A stretch of DNA of 64,000 nt from Paenibacillus sp. LHD-38 (lineage in GTDB: Bacteria; Bacillota; Bacilli; Paenibacillales; Paenibacillaceae): the NCBI RefSeq assembly GCF_031157315.1, contig NZ_JAVIFU010000014.1, positions 107,941 to 171,940 of the forward strand. The letters run 5' to 3'. Under the pieces are notes generated by a model, which worked only from the letters and a program-made list of their open reading frames with translations, had not been told where the DNA came from and made no database searches. How positions within the stretch are numbered: the stretch's first letter is position 1; each line of letters opens with the position of its first letter. Made by a program: the position numbers and the translations under genes. Shown piece after piece: positions 53,461 through 62,649 of this stretch.

Positions 53461-54061
53461 ATGAAAGCAATCTTATGCCTGGAATATGGTTCACCTGATG
53501 TGCTTCAGTTCAAAGAGGCAGAAAAACCTGCACTTAAGGACAATGAAGTTCGGATAAGAGTTTATGGGGTCCATAAAATCAGCTGCTATGACTTATGAGG
53601 AAGCCGCCGCTATCTGTGATGGGGCGACAACCGCGTTGACGTTCCTTCGGGATACAGCGAATGTTCAGCGCGGACAAAAAGTACTCATTAATGGCGCTTC
53701 CGGTGCAGTGGGCGCGTATGCGGTGCAGCTTGCCAAGTTCTATGGGGCAGAAGTTACCGGAGTAAGCAGTGCCGTAAATTCAGAATGGGTGAAGACTCTG
53801 GGAGCAAGCAAAACAATTAACTATACCGAAGAGGATTTCACCCAAAACGGTGAGCGCTATGACGTGATTTTCGATACGGTAGGCAAACGTTCATTTTCAC
53901 AGTGTAAAGGTTCGTTAACGCAAAAAGGAGTCTATCTTACAACGGTCCCATCGCTGGCCGTTATGGCTCAAATGGCGTGGACTGCTAAGATCGGCAGCAA
54001 AAAAGCAGTGTTTCTGGCGGCGGGATTAAAGCAGAATAAAGAGAATCTAATTTTTAGAGCG
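53461..54061 (+). pseudogene. Decayed alcohol dehydrogenase / quinone oxidoreductase gene
   Basis: Begins with a good Shine-Dalgarno sequence (CGGAGG) and MKAILCLEYGSPDVLQFKE, clearly related to the intact 48512 protein. After about 35 codons the frame breaks near 53565; the next frame resumes at SIKSAAMTYEEAAA, which corresponds to about residue 125 of the paralogue, so roughly 270 bp are deleted with a frameshift. The cofactor fold GASGAVGAYAVQLAKF is intact. The 3' end is also lost: homology stops around 54055, where the converging SUMF1-like gene begins to overlap. Confidence 0.85.
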
Positions 54062-54754
54062 GGCAATACGGAAGCCAAGGTCATCGATACAAAATGTAGG
54101 GTGGCTGCGACGACGGCACGATGCCCCGCAGCCTCTGGCTTCTTCAGCCCAGCTGCCGCCGCGAAAAATGCGGTAGGAGCCATATACTTTTTCATCATAC
54201 AGATCAAAGCACCACTCCCACACATTTCCGAGCATGTCATACAACCCCCATGCATTCGGCTCCTTTCTCCCTACCTCATGGATTTTGCCTCCTGAATTTT
54301 CATTATACCAAGCAATCCTGTCTATCTCTCCGTACCGATAGCCGGTAGTTCCTGCTTTACATGCATACTGCCATTCGGCTTCTGAAGGAAGGCGATAACC
54401 GTCTGCTTCCCAATCGCAAAGGATACTTTCACCATCCATACCTACGGAATAACAAGCTTTCAGTCCAGCCTTTTGTGAAAGTAGATTACAAAAAGAAATG
54501 GCATCATTCCAAGAAATATTCACAACCGGCGATTGATCTCCGTCAATAGAAACAGGTGTTTTATTGGTAGTAGCGAAGTATAGATCGTTAGTCACTGGAT
54601 GCGGGGCGAGAAGGAATGGACTTATTTTGGCCTTCCATTTGCTTTTTGTCCTATCGTCTCTTAATTCTATTTCTCCTCCTGGAATTTTTACCATGGGATA
54701 AAGTGGTGCGTTGATGGGAGGTTCCCGCCTTTCATGAGAATATATTGACCGCAA
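54047..54754 (-). CDS. SUMF1 / formylglycine-generating-enzyme-like protein
   Basis: 235 residues from a TTG at 54754; no good Shine-Dalgarno sequence, and an ATG at 54694 (MVKIPGGEIELR) is an alternative start that coincides with the usual domain start. Family motifs: HPVTNDLYF, NISWNDAISFCNLLSQ, YRLPSEAEWQYACKAG, LYDMLGNVWEWC, FRGGSWAEEARGCGASCRRR, DDLGFRIA. Two cysteines near the active-site position are spaced by three residues (CGASC), while true formylglycine-generating enzymes have four between them, so activity is doubtful. Its stop codon sits at the truncation point of the dehydrogenase remnant. Confidence 0.85.
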   Translation of the reverse strand: MRSIYSHERREPPINAPLYPMVKIPGGEIELRDDRTKSKWKAKISPFLLAPHPVTNDLYFATTNKTPVSIDGDQSPVVNISWNDAISFCNLLSQKAGLKACYSVGMDGESILCDWEADGYRLPSEAEWQYACKAGTTGYRYGEIDRIAWYNENSGGKIHEVGRKEPNAWGLYDMLGNVWEWCFDLYDEKVYGSYRIFRGGSWAEEARGCGASCRRRSHPTFCIDDLGFRIARSKN

Positions 54755-54861
54755 TGGTACTTGTGCCGGTTTCTTGCTCCCAATATACCCTCAATGTTTT
54801 TACAAGTCCAGATAAATATGGTAATTGTTTGAGCGAGCCTTTACAAAAACTACTTTCCTAT

Positions 54862-54891
54862 TTAACAGATAAACGATACTTTACCTATACC
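54862..54891 (+). promoter_or_regulatory. Possible promoter of the glycerophosphodiester locus
   Basis: TTAACA (54862-54867), 18-bp spacer, TATACC (54886-54891): 5/6 and 4/6 matches, 44 nt before the metallophosphoesterase start. Confidence 0.45.
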
Positions 54892-54935
54892 ATTAGAGAG
54901 GAAGTGACCAATTTGTATTAGCCGGGAGGAAAGTA

Positions 54936-55784
54936 ATGATGAAATTAGTTCTGATGGGAGATTTGCATTATCACGAAATCGATCATTCGATTCCGGGATT
55001 GCTGGAGGCACGAACAGCATTCTATCACACCTTGCTGGAACGTTTTCTGGATATCAACGCAGATTTGCATATATCGCTTGGAGATCTTACGAATTTGGGA
55101 TCGTCTTTGGAGCTTCAGGAGGTGTACGAGATATTAAGGCATAAGGACAGAACGTTTATTCATGTGCTGGGCAATCATGATCTCTATACGCAGACGAGAA
55201 GGGAAGTGCTGGAAATTACGGGCCAGCAGCGTTATCACGCCATTGACACCGATACCGCTATGCTGGTCTTCCTGGATACGGCGAAGGAGATGGATTTCGA
55301 AGACTGGGGCGGCTGGATCGATGATGAACAGCTGAAATGGCTGGAAAGGTTGATTGATGCTTCGGGTTCGAAGCCGCTGCTTGTATTTGGCCATCATCCC
55401 GTATATAACACTACGGCAAGATCAGAGAAGGAGAAAGGCTCGATTCATCCGTGCATCGATATATGGAGCATTTTGAATCGAAAAAATGGGGTTGGCATCT
55501 ATTTCAACGGTCACACGCATGTAGATTCCATCGTAACGCAGAATAACTGGACATTCGTACAGCTATCTGCCTGTCTGGATCAGCATGGATTCCGAATTCT
55601 TGAATTTTTGGAAGAGGAGATTCGGATCTCGGCCATCGATATCGCAGACAAAGACGTTCAAAAACATGCTTCTATGCTGCATCAGCATATGAAGCACTTC
55701 AAACCTAATCCTGACGCCAGAGGATTGGACTTGGATCGGGAAATTATGGTTTCCTTATTGAAGACGGAGCAGCCGCAAAAATAG
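54936..55784 (+). CDS. Metallophosphoesterase (possibly GpdQ/CpdA-like)
   Basis: 282 residues, GGGAGG 6 nt before the ATG. All calcineurin-type metal motifs are seen in order: GDLHYHE, GDLTNLG, GNHD, GHHP and NGHTHVD. Cytoplasmic, no signal peptide. Family members include cyclic-nucleotide phosphodiesterases and the glycerophosphodiesterase GpdQ; the surrounding glycerol-phosphate genes favour the latter (inference). Followed 16 nt later by a glpP-like gene. Confidence 0.88.
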   Translation: MMKLVLMGDLHYHEIDHSIPGLLEARTAFYHTLLERFLDINADLHISLGDLTNLGSSLELQEVYEILRHKDRTFIHVLGNHDLYTQTRREVLEITGQQRYHAIDTDTAMLVFLDTAKEMDFEDWGGWIDDEQLKWLERLIDASGSKPLLVFGHHPVYNTTARSEKEKGSIHPCIDIWSILNRKNGVGIYFNGHTHVDSIVTQNNWTFVQLSACLDQHGFRILEFLEEEIRISAIDIADKDVQKHASMLHQHMKHFKPNPDARGLDLDREIMVSLLKTEQPQK

Positions 55785-55800
55785 AAGCGAGGTTATAGAG

Positions 55801-56430
55801 ATGAAGAACGCAGGCAATCATGACGCTTTCTTGAAAGGGCTCGCTACGCATAAAATGATCGCTTCGATTAAAGATCCGAGGCATATCGAAATTGCGCTGG
55901 CGTGTCGCAGCCAATTAAGCGGTATTTTTCTACTGACAGGGCATATCGGCACTGTGAAAAGCTACGTCGACTTGTTCAAGGAGCATCAGCTGCCGATTTT
56001 CCTGCATCTCGAGAAGATAGGCGGACTTAGCACGGACAACTACGGTCTCGAATACTTGGCGAAGGTGATTAAGCCGTCAGGCATTATTTCGACGAAAACC
56101 AATGTGATCAAAACGGCGAAAAGATTGGGCTTAATAACCATTCAACGCTTCTTCCTCGTCGATACGGAGGGCTTGGAAAATATAGCTAAAAGTTTATGCC
56201 ATATCGAGCCGGACATCATCGAGGTCATGCCTGCCCGGATTCCCGACATGATCGGCAAGGTGAAAGCATTTACCTCTCTCCCTATTATTACCGGGGGCTT
56301 ATTGTACGAGCAAAGCCATGCGGAAGAATGCCTAAAGCACGGGGCAACCGCGATCTCATCTTCGAAGCCCGAGCTTTGGAGCGGCGCGGAGCCTATTCCA
56401 AGCAAGAAGAAGGTTAAACAAATCATTTAG
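55801..56430 (+). CDS. glpP: GlpP-like glycerol-3-phosphate-responsive antiterminator
   Basis: 209 residues. Family pattern: MIASIKDPRHIEIAL, GIFLLTGHIGTVKSYVDL, FLHLEKIGGLSTDNYGLEYL, GIISTKTNVIKTAKRLGL, QRFFLVDTEG and a closing PIITGGLLY with SSSKPELW. In Bacillus subtilis GlpP with glycerol-3-phosphate binds leader RNA and prevents termination ahead of glp genes. Here a strong terminator stem lies directly downstream, ahead of the UgpB-like gene, so the same control is likely. Some orthologues work on RNA stability as well. Confidence 0.88.
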   Translation: MKNAGNHDAFLKGLATHKMIASIKDPRHIEIALACRSQLSGIFLLTGHIGTVKSYVDLFKEHQLPIFLHLEKIGGLSTDNYGLEYLAKVIKPSGIISTKTNVIKTAKRLGLITIQRFFLVDTEGLENIAKSLCHIEPDIIEVMPARIPDMIGKVKAFTSLPIITGGLLYEQSHAEECLKHGATAISSSKPELWSGAEPIPSKKKVKQII

Positions 56431-56542
56431 TCTATGACAAGAGGACGAATTCATATAATCTTTGCAACTAGATAACATAGATTTAATAAACATCGGTTAT
56501 TATTCATTATGAAAAGTAAATAGCAATCGGTTGGAGCAATGG

Positions 56543-56600
56543 AGAAACCTTATCCGCTGTGGACGCTTATGTCCTCGGCAGGATTAAGGTTTCTTTTTTT
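56543..56600 (+). terminator. Long leader terminator, probable GlpP target
   Basis: AGAAACCTTA (56543-56552) pairs with TAAGGTTTCT (56585-56594), continued inward by TCC/GGA, GCTG/CGGC and GGAC/GTCC around a 6-nt loop. About 21 bp with two single-base bulges and one T/T mismatch, followed by a run of T residues to 56600. Sits 82 nt before the UgpB-like start, between glpP and the importer genes. Confidence 0.85.
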
Positions 56601-56682
56601 GATGCTTTTGCCAGAGAGGCCGGCATCAGCCATTACGCTTGCAGCCGATCTATTAAAAAAATGGAAAAGGTGGAGTTGGACA

Positions 56683-58011
56683 ATGGTTAAGAGGTTAACA
56701 GCACTTTCGCTTGCAATTTTCATGGCAGTAGTACTCGCGGCATGCGGGTCAAACGGTACGGCAACGAACAGCGGCAACGCTAGCAGCGGAGTTAATGCGG
56801 AGACCGCGGATGCCGCAGCGTCCGAAAAGATCGTCATTAAGTATTGGTACGCATTCGGCGACAAAATTGAAGAGGCAAAGCTGCATATGGTCAAAGAGTT
56901 TAATGAATCCCAGGATAAAATCGAAGTGATAGCCGAGCATCAAGGCAACTACGATGATCTTCATGCCAAAGTGCAGGCGGCATTCGCAGCGGGGGATGCC
57001 CCAGCCGTAACGGACCTCGAAATCGCGTCTACCGGCGTATTCGCTCGCTCCGGCATGCTGGAAGAGCTGACGACTTATGCGGAGAGGGATAAGGATCAGC
57101 TTCAGCTTGAAGACTTTAATCCCGGTCTAATGGGCAACGCCTACGTGGACGACAAGCTGTACGGACTTCCGTTTATGCGCAGCACCCCGATTTTGTACAA
57201 AAACGTCACGATGCTGAAAGACGCCGGTCTTGATCCGGCTGGTCCTAAAACATGGGATGAGCTTGAACAGTATTCCCGCGTGTTGAAGGAAAAGGGAAAG
57301 GTCGGCATGACGGTGGCGGCCGACATTTGGTTCTATGAAGGCCTAGTTGCCCAAAGCGGCGGGCAAATGCTGAGCGAGGACGGCAAATCGGCTGCGTTCA
57401 ACTCGCCAGAAGGCGTGGCGCCGGTAGAGTTCTGGAAGAAGCTCACCAGTGAAGGGCTTATCAAAATGCCTGTAGGCGATGAAGCGGGAGCGACAGCGGA
57501 TAAAGATTGGTCGAATCAAGTATCTGCCTTTAAGTTCGGCTCCACTGCCGGCGTAACGGGAAGCCTCGAAATCGCGAAGGGCAACGGTTTTGAATTGGAA
57601 ACGGCGTTTATGCCCGCTAACGTCAGCTACGGCGTTCCAACCGGCGGTTGTCAGCTCGTGATGACGTCGAAGAGCAGCGATGAAGAGAAGGAAGCGGCTT
57701 GGGAATTTATCAAATGGATGACTTCCAAAGAAAATACGATCTACCAGCATAAGCATGTCGGTTACCTGCCGACTCGTATATCCGCTGTGGAGAGCGATGA
57801 GCTGAAGAAGCATTTTGAAGAGTATCCGCAGTTCAAGGTAGCCGTGGACCAATTGGAATATGCAAGACCGCGTCCGATGGAGAACGCCTATCCGGAAATC
57901 GCAAAAATAGTCAAGGAATCGATTCAAAAGGCTATTATCGATCCAAATACGACTCCGCAGGATGCGCTCAACCAAGCTGCGGAGAAAGCCAACAAGCTGC
58001 TTAGCAAATAA
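56683..58011 (+). CDS. UgpB-like solute-binding lipoprotein
   Basis: 442 residues from ATG 56683 (AGGTGGAG 7 nt upstream). The frame is open further 5', but that part lies in the terminator. Signal peptide with lipobox VLAAC (Cys21), short linker, then a family 1 binding protein. The motifs FAAGDAPAVTDLEIASTG and GAGNDPS-type C-terminal part (GSTAGVTGSLEIAKG) resemble glycerol-3-phosphate / glycerophosphodiester binding proteins. Permeases and ATPase follow in the same operon. Confidence 0.88.
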   Translation: MVKRLTALSLAIFMAVVLAACGSNGTATNSGNASSGVNAETADAAASEKIVIKYWYAFGDKIEEAKLHMVKEFNESQDKIEVIAEHQGNYDDLHAKVQAAFAAGDAPAVTDLEIASTGVFARSGMLEELTTYAERDKDQLQLEDFNPGLMGNAYVDDKLYGLPFMRSTPILYKNVTMLKDAGLDPAGPKTWDELEQYSRVLKEKGKVGMTVAADIWFYEGLVAQSGGQMLSEDGKSAAFNSPEGVAPVEFWKKLTSEGLIKMPVGDEAGATADKDWSNQVSAFKFGSTAGVTGSLEIAKGNGFELETAFMPANVSYGVPTGGCQLVMTSKSSDEEKEAAWEFIKWMTSKENTIYQHKHVGYLPTRISAVESDELKKHFEEYPQFKVAVDQLEYARPRPMENAYPEIAKIVKESIQKAIIDPNTTPQDALNQAAEKANKLLSK

Positions 58012-58044
58012 GGAAAGCTTCGCGATGCCAACTGTTTCGCGGTG

Positions 58045-58071
58045 AGAGGGCATCAGGCTTGAAAGCCCTCT
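58045..58071 (+). other. Small hairpin after the binding-protein gene
   Basis: AGAGGGC (58045-58051) and GCCCTCT (58065-58071) form a 7-bp stem without a T-tract. Likely a transcript-end or processing structure that favours the binding-protein message. Confidence 0.4.
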
Positions 58072-58105
58072 TCCGCCCATTATATGAGCTGAGAGGTTAC
58101 ATCCT

Positions 58106-59017
58106 ATGTTCAACGAAAAATGGTTGTCTGATATAAAAATCATTATTTTTGATATGGACGGCACGCTCTATCAGGAAGACAAATTTTTGGAACGCTATAT
58201 CCGTTATTTGCTTGCGGGAACGGAGCACGAAGGAGAAACAGAGGCTGCCATCAGCGCGGGTAGGGACATTTTGACGGGAAAACATCCCTTTCAATTCGGG
58301 CATTTCTATCATAAGCAGGACGATTTGGTGCTCGTTCGGAATGAGGATGGCTTCGTTCAAGGCTATACATGGGAAGGTGCTGCGATCGATGAACGCGCAC
58401 TCTCGTATGGACCACTGTCCACCCAAGCTCATGATCTGATTCCAATTGGTGATCCATGGGGAATTGCGGCAGTTGTCAGTCACAAATACAAGCTTCCCGA
58501 AGGGAAACTGCAATCGGCTTTCAAACGGGTTCGCAGGGAGATGATCCTCGCACCTTATCATTTCGAGGTACACAATGATTTGTTTGAGGCCATGGAGGAG
58601 CTTACTGCCACCCATCAAAAAATTCTCATGACGAATACGTATCAGGAATCCGGGATCGAGTTCCTGAATTATATGAAAATCCGTCATTTGTTCGAAGAAG
58701 TGCATTGCGGCGCCGAGAAGCCGCTAGGCATGGATGACTGTATCACATCCCTGCTTGCTCAGGGGTATCAGGCGCATGAAATTTTGTCGATTGGCGATAA
58801 CCCTTGGAATGATCTGCACCCGGTCAAGCGGAAGGGCGGCAGAACCTGCTTTATATCCCCTTACACGAGCAGTGATCAGGAAATCTGGGATTTGCGGCTA
58901 ACGACGCTCGATGAACTGGCGCAGCTCATGCGTGCGATTCAGCAATCCATTACAAGGAGGTCAATATCGAATGGCGAAGATCGAGCTGAAGCATATCAGC
59001 AAGACATTCAAAGATGA
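58106..59017 (+). CDS. HAD-family phosphatase
   Basis: 303 residues, GAGAGG before the ATG. HAD motifs: FDMDGTLYQ (I), MTNTYQ (II), CGAEKPLG (III) and GDNPWNDLHPVKRKGG (IV). A helical cap of about 110 residues lies between motifs I and II. The C-terminal 16 codons overlap the ATPase gene. A glycerol-3-phosphate or related sugar-phosphate phosphatase would fit the operon, but the substrate is not readable. Confidence 0.85.
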   Translation: MFNEKWLSDIKIIIFDMDGTLYQEDKFLERYIRYLLAGTEHEGETEAAISAGRDILTGKHPFQFGHFYHKQDDLVLVRNEDGFVQGYTWEGAAIDERALSYGPLSTQAHDLIPIGDPWGIAAVVSHKYKLPEGKLQSAFKRVRREMILAPYHFEVHNDLFEAMEELTATHQKILMTNTYQESGIEFLNYMKIRHLFEEVHCGAEKPLGMDDCITSLLAQGYQAHEILSIGDNPWNDLHPVKRKGGRTCFISPYTSSDQEIWDLRLTTLDELAQLMRAIQQSITRRSISNGEDRAEAYQQDIQR

Positions 59018-60041
59018 AACCGTGATTGAGGATTTGAATTTAACGATCAAAGACGGCTCATTTACCGTTCTCGTTGGACCGTCAGGCTGCGGCAAATCAA
59101 CGACACTGCGCATGGTAGCCGGTCTGGAGAAGCAGTCTGGCGGAGAAATATGGATTGACGACAAATGTGTAAACGATACACCGCCAGGACTGCGGGACGT
59201 AGCGATGGTTTTTCAAAATTATGCCTTGTATCCGACGATGACCGTGCGCGGCAATATTGAATTCGGCCTCAAGAATAGAGGTGTTGCGAGAAGCGAGCGC
59301 GAGAAGCTGATACAGGACATTTCGGAAATTGTCGGGTTAACGCCGCATCTGAACAAGAAGCCGCAGCACTTGTCCGGCGGACAGCGTCAGAGGGTTGCCC
59401 TCGCCCGGGCGATGGTGAAAAAACCGAAGGTGTTCATTCTCGATGAACCTCTGTCCAATCTGGATGCCAAGCTGCGCAACCAGATGAGAACGGAACTAAT
59501 CCAGCTTCATAAACGGCTTGGAACCACTTTTGTCTATGTCACGCATGATCAAGTGGAAGCCATGTCGATGGGTGATGAGATTGTCGTGATGAACAAGGGA
59601 GTCATTCAGCAGGCCGACTCCCCGATGAAGCTCTATCATGATCCAGCCAATCGATTTACCGCGGAGTTCATCGGCACCCCAGCCATGAACATGATGAAAA
59701 GACCGGATGTACATGGACTTGATATTCTGACGAACGCCAGCATCGATTATGTAGGGTTCCGTCCGGAGCAGGCGCTCCTCGGCGAGAACGCGGGTATCGA
59801 GGGTTATGTCATAGAAGGCGAAATAGTAACCCGCGAGAGTCTGGGCGCCGAGCATATTTACCAGATTCAAGCGCAGGCCGGCATCTTTTTTGTCAAAACG
59901 TTCCTTGCTCCCATTGAAACTGCCGAGCATGTGAAGGTTACGGTTCCGTATGAACATCTCTATTATTTTGGGCCGAGTGGGGAACGGCTTCGCGGCATTC
60001 AGCACGAGAAGCCTGATTGCTGCTGGAGGGATCTGATATGA
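58971..60041 (+). CDS. ABC importer ATPase, UgpC/MsmX family
   Basis: 356 residues from ATG 58971, AAGGAGG 8 nt upstream; starts inside the 3' end of the HAD gene. Walker A GPSGCGKST, signature LSGGQRQRVALARA, Walker B VFILDEPLSNLD, H-loop VTHDQ, then a TOBE-type C-terminal domain from about residue 235. This is the only importer-class ATPase seen in the window. Because UgpC/MsmX-type ATPases are known to serve several CUT1 importers, it could also energise the ATPase-less sugar importers upstream (inference). Its stop overlaps the next start by 4 nt. Confidence 0.94.
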   Translation: MAKIELKHISKTFKDETVIEDLNLTIKDGSFTVLVGPSGCGKSTTLRMVAGLEKQSGGEIWIDDKCVNDTPPGLRDVAMVFQNYALYPTMTVRGNIEFGLKNRGVARSEREKLIQDISEIVGLTPHLNKKPQHLSGGQRQRVALARAMVKKPKVFILDEPLSNLDAKLRNQMRTELIQLHKRLGTTFVYVTHDQVEAMSMGDEIVVMNKGVIQQADSPMKLYHDPANRFTAEFIGTPAMNMMKRPDVHGLDILTNASIDYVGFRPEQALLGENAGIEGYVIEGEIVTRESLGAEHIYQIQAQAGIFFVKTFLAPIETAEHVKVTVPYEHLYYFGPSGERLRGIQHEKPDCCWRDLI

Positions 60042-60910
60042 CCGTATGGGGAAAGCTGCGTCCTTACGGAATGGTTGCGCCGGCTATTATCATTTTTTCG
60101 TTATTTTTTATATATCCGATCTTTTACATGATCTATTTAAGTCTATTCGACTGGAATTTTGTCAGCCCGACCAAGACGTTTGTAGGCTTCCAGAACTTTA
60201 AGGATCTGCTTGCGGAGCCGGATTTCCGGCAGGTGCTCACCAACACGACAATCTATACGGTATTGACCGTGACGCTGACAACTGGCTTTGCCTTGCTGCT
60301 CGCGCTGTGGCTGAACGGAAAGAGCTTCTTCCACGGATTCGTGCAGGGAGCCATTTTTAGCCCGCATATTATTTCGCTTGTGTCCATCTCGCTGCTGTGG
60401 AGCTGGTTAATGGATCCCGAATACGGTCTGCTGAACTGGGTGATCGGCCTCTTTGGCTTTGGCAAGCTGGACTGGTTGTCCCATCCGAGCACGTCATTGA
60501 TCTCGCTCGTCATGGTGGCCGTATGGAAAGGGCTCGGATACAACGCCCTAGTGTTTATCGCTGGCTTGCAGAGCATTCCCGCCGATATTTACGAAGCTGC
60601 GTCCTTGGACCGTTCAAAACCTTGGACGACCTTCACGAAGCTGATTCTGCCGATGCTGTCGCCGACGATCTTTTTTCTCGTGATCATCAACATGATCGGA
60701 TCGTTTCAAGTTTTCGAGACCATCGCGATCATGACGCAAGGAGGCCCGGTCAACTCGACCAACACGCTGGTGTATTACATCTATGAATACGGCTTCCGGT
60801 TCTTCAAGATTGGCTATGCTTCCGCTGCCGGCGTCATTCTGCTGGTCATCGTTGGGATATTAACATTGATTTATTTCAAGCTGCTGTCGAATCGCGTTCA
60901 TTATCGTTAG
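60038..60910 (+). CDS. UgpA-like ABC permease
   Basis: 290 residues from ATG 60038 (GGAGG upstream, ATGA overlap with the ATPase gene). Six helices, EAA loop EAASLDRSKPWTTFTKLILP. The UgpA-typical stretch IATMTQGGPVNS-like sequence appears as IAIMTQGGPVNSTNTLVYYI. Channel subunit for the UgpB-like protein. Confidence 0.93.
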   Translation: MTVWGKLRPYGMVAPAIIIFSLFFIYPIFYMIYLSLFDWNFVSPTKTFVGFQNFKDLLAEPDFRQVLTNTTIYTVLTVTLTTGFALLLALWLNGKSFFHGFVQGAIFSPHIISLVSISLLWSWLMDPEYGLLNWVIGLFGFGKLDWLSHPSTSLISLVMVAVWKGLGYNALVFIAGLQSIPADIYEAASLDRSKPWTTFTKLILPMLSPTIFFLVIINMIGSFQVFETIAIMTQGGPVNSTNTLVYYIYEYGFRFFKIGYASAAGVILLVIVGILTLIYFKLLSNRVHYR

Positions 60911-60925
60911 AGAGGAGTGGAGGTC

Positions 60926-61846
60926 TTGAAAGCCGTAAACCGTTTAATCGGCAGCAAGCCTGCGTTGGTTGCTGCCGAAGACAAGTTGACTTTCATACGC
61001 AGTAAACGAGTGACTTTGTCAAAAGCATTACGGGCCGCGCTGCGTGTATTTAATGTCATAGGGCTGCTGGCGTTAGTGCTGATCTTCGCCTTGCCTTTTG
61101 TTTGGATGCTCTCCACCTCGCTGAAGACGCTGCCGGAGACGATGATTTTTCCGCCTGAATGGATCCCGAATAACCTTGTTTGGCAAAATTACGCCGATGC
61201 CTGGAACACGGGGCCTTTCCTAAGTTATTTCGTGAACAGCGTTATTATTGCCGTTGGCATACTCATTTTGCAGATGCTGACGATTATTCCGGCTTCTTAT
61301 GCTTTTGCAAGGTATAAATTCAAAGGCTCGAGCTTTCTATTTGGCATCGTCATGGTAACGTTGATGATTCCAGCGCAGTTAATTTTTCTTCCTGTTTACT
61401 TGGAGCTCAGCGCCTTCAAGCTGCTTAATACACATCTCGGTTTAATTCTTCCATTTGCTTCGAGCGCGTTTGGCATCTTCCTGCTGCGGCAGGCATTCAT
61501 GCAAATTTCGGATGAATTGCTTGAAGCGGCAAGACTGGATCAAGCAGCCGAGTGGAAAATCATTGTGCAAATTATGGTGCCGATGGTAAAACCGGTGCTC
61601 ATTACTTTTGCTTTATTCAGCTTCATTGCCCATTGGAACGACTACTTCTGGCCACTCGTCATGACAACGAACGAAACGGCGAGAACGCTGCCTCTAGGGA
61701 TCGCAAAGATTAGGGAAGTAGAGGGCGTGACGACATGGAACATTTTGATGGCCGGCAACATGATACTGGTCGCTCCGATTCTGGTCGTGTTTTTCCTATC
61801 CCAGCGTCAGATCATTAAGGCATTTGTTTATAACGGCGTTAAATAA
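60926..61846 (+). CDS. UgpE-like ABC permease
   Basis: 306 residues from TTG 60926; AGAGGAG lies 8 nt upstream, while GTG 60917 falls within that site. A cytoplasmic N-terminal tail of about 35 residues precedes six helices. EAA loop EAARLDQAAEWKIIVQIMVP. Partner of the UgpA-like protein. Confidence 0.92.
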   Translation: MKAVNRLIGSKPALVAAEDKLTFIRSKRVTLSKALRAALRVFNVIGLLALVLIFALPFVWMLSTSLKTLPETMIFPPEWIPNNLVWQNYADAWNTGPFLSYFVNSVIIAVGILILQMLTIIPASYAFARYKFKGSSFLFGIVMVTLMIPAQLIFLPVYLELSAFKLLNTHLGLILPFASSAFGIFLLRQAFMQISDELLEAARLDQAAEWKIIVQIMVPMVKPVLITFALFSFIAHWNDYFWPLVMTTNETARTLPLGIAKIREVEGVTTWNILMAGNMILVAPILVVFFLSQRQIIKAFVYNGVK

Positions 61847-61869
61847 AAGATCGGAAGGACTGAGTTGAT

Positions 61870-62610
61870 ATGATAACAATTGTTGCTCACCGCGGATGGT
61901 CGGGAGAAGCGCCCGAGAATACGATCGCAGCTTTCAAGCTGGCTATGACGGACCCTGATATCCCTATCATTGAGCTCGACGTGCATTTGTCAAAGGACGG
62001 AATCCCCGTCGTTATTCATGATCATGTGCTGGATCGGACGACGAGCGGCACCGGTCCCGTCAAAGCGTTTACCTTAGAAGAACTACGTCAATTGGATGCG
62101 GGCAGCTGGTTTGCTCCATCGTTCGAAGGAGAGCGGATTCCGACGCTGGAGGAGGTGCTTCTGCTTACAAAAGGGAGCTGCAAGCTTCATGTGGAGCTGA
62201 AGTCGATGGGCGATGAATATGAAGGCATCGAGGAGAAAGTGATTGCGATCATTCAGCGCCATAACATGCAGGAGGAGGTTTTTCTCTCTTCCTTCGATCA
62301 TGATTCCATGAAGCGGGCGAACGAGATCGATCCTACGATCCGGACGGGACTTATTTTCTTAGGCAAGCCAACGCTTCTGATCGAACAGCTTCGGTATACG
62401 GGCGCTGCGAGCGTGTCCATACATTATGCATTCATAACGCCCCTTTTCGTGGAAGAGATGATTCAGAATGGCATCGATCTAGGCGTGTGGACGGTCGACG
62501 ACCCGGACATTCTTACCCGAATCATCGAACAGTACCCTGATATGCGCATTACGACCAATCATCCGGACCGCGTGCTTCGAATTGTCAGAGGAGATCGCGT
62601 CACTTCCTAA
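61870..62610 (+). CDS. Cytoplasmic glycerophosphodiester phosphodiesterase
   Basis: 246 residues, GGAAGGA before the ATG. GDPD signature: AHRGWSGEAPENT, ELDVHLSKDGIPVVIHD (metal and catalytic residues), CKLHVELKS, and WTVDDPD near the end. No signal peptide, so it would act on imported glycerophosphodiesters, releasing glycerol-3-phosphate, the GlpP effector. Confidence 0.94.
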   Translation: MITIVAHRGWSGEAPENTIAAFKLAMTDPDIPIIELDVHLSKDGIPVVIHDHVLDRTTSGTGPVKAFTLEELRQLDAGSWFAPSFEGERIPTLEEVLLLTKGSCKLHVELKSMGDEYEGIEEKVIAIIQRHNMQEEVFLSSFDHDSMKRANEIDPTIRTGLIFLGKPTLLIEQLRYTGAASVSIHYAFITPLFVEEMIQNGIDLGVWTVDDPDILTRIIEQYPDMRITTNHPDRVLRIVRGDRVTS

Positions 62611-62649
62611 GTCGGCTGGTTCATGGTTAAGGTAAAAGGAGGCGGAGCA

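Noticed and set aside
54061..54295. C-terminal extension of the dehydrogenase remnant (open frame to 54295)
   Set aside because: These codons run antisense through the SUMF1-like gene and show no similarity to dehydrogenases.
56539..56682. N-terminal 48-residue extension of the UgpB-like protein
   Set aside because: It would be encoded by the terminator stem, lacks a ribosome-binding site and would bury the lipoprotein signal peptide.
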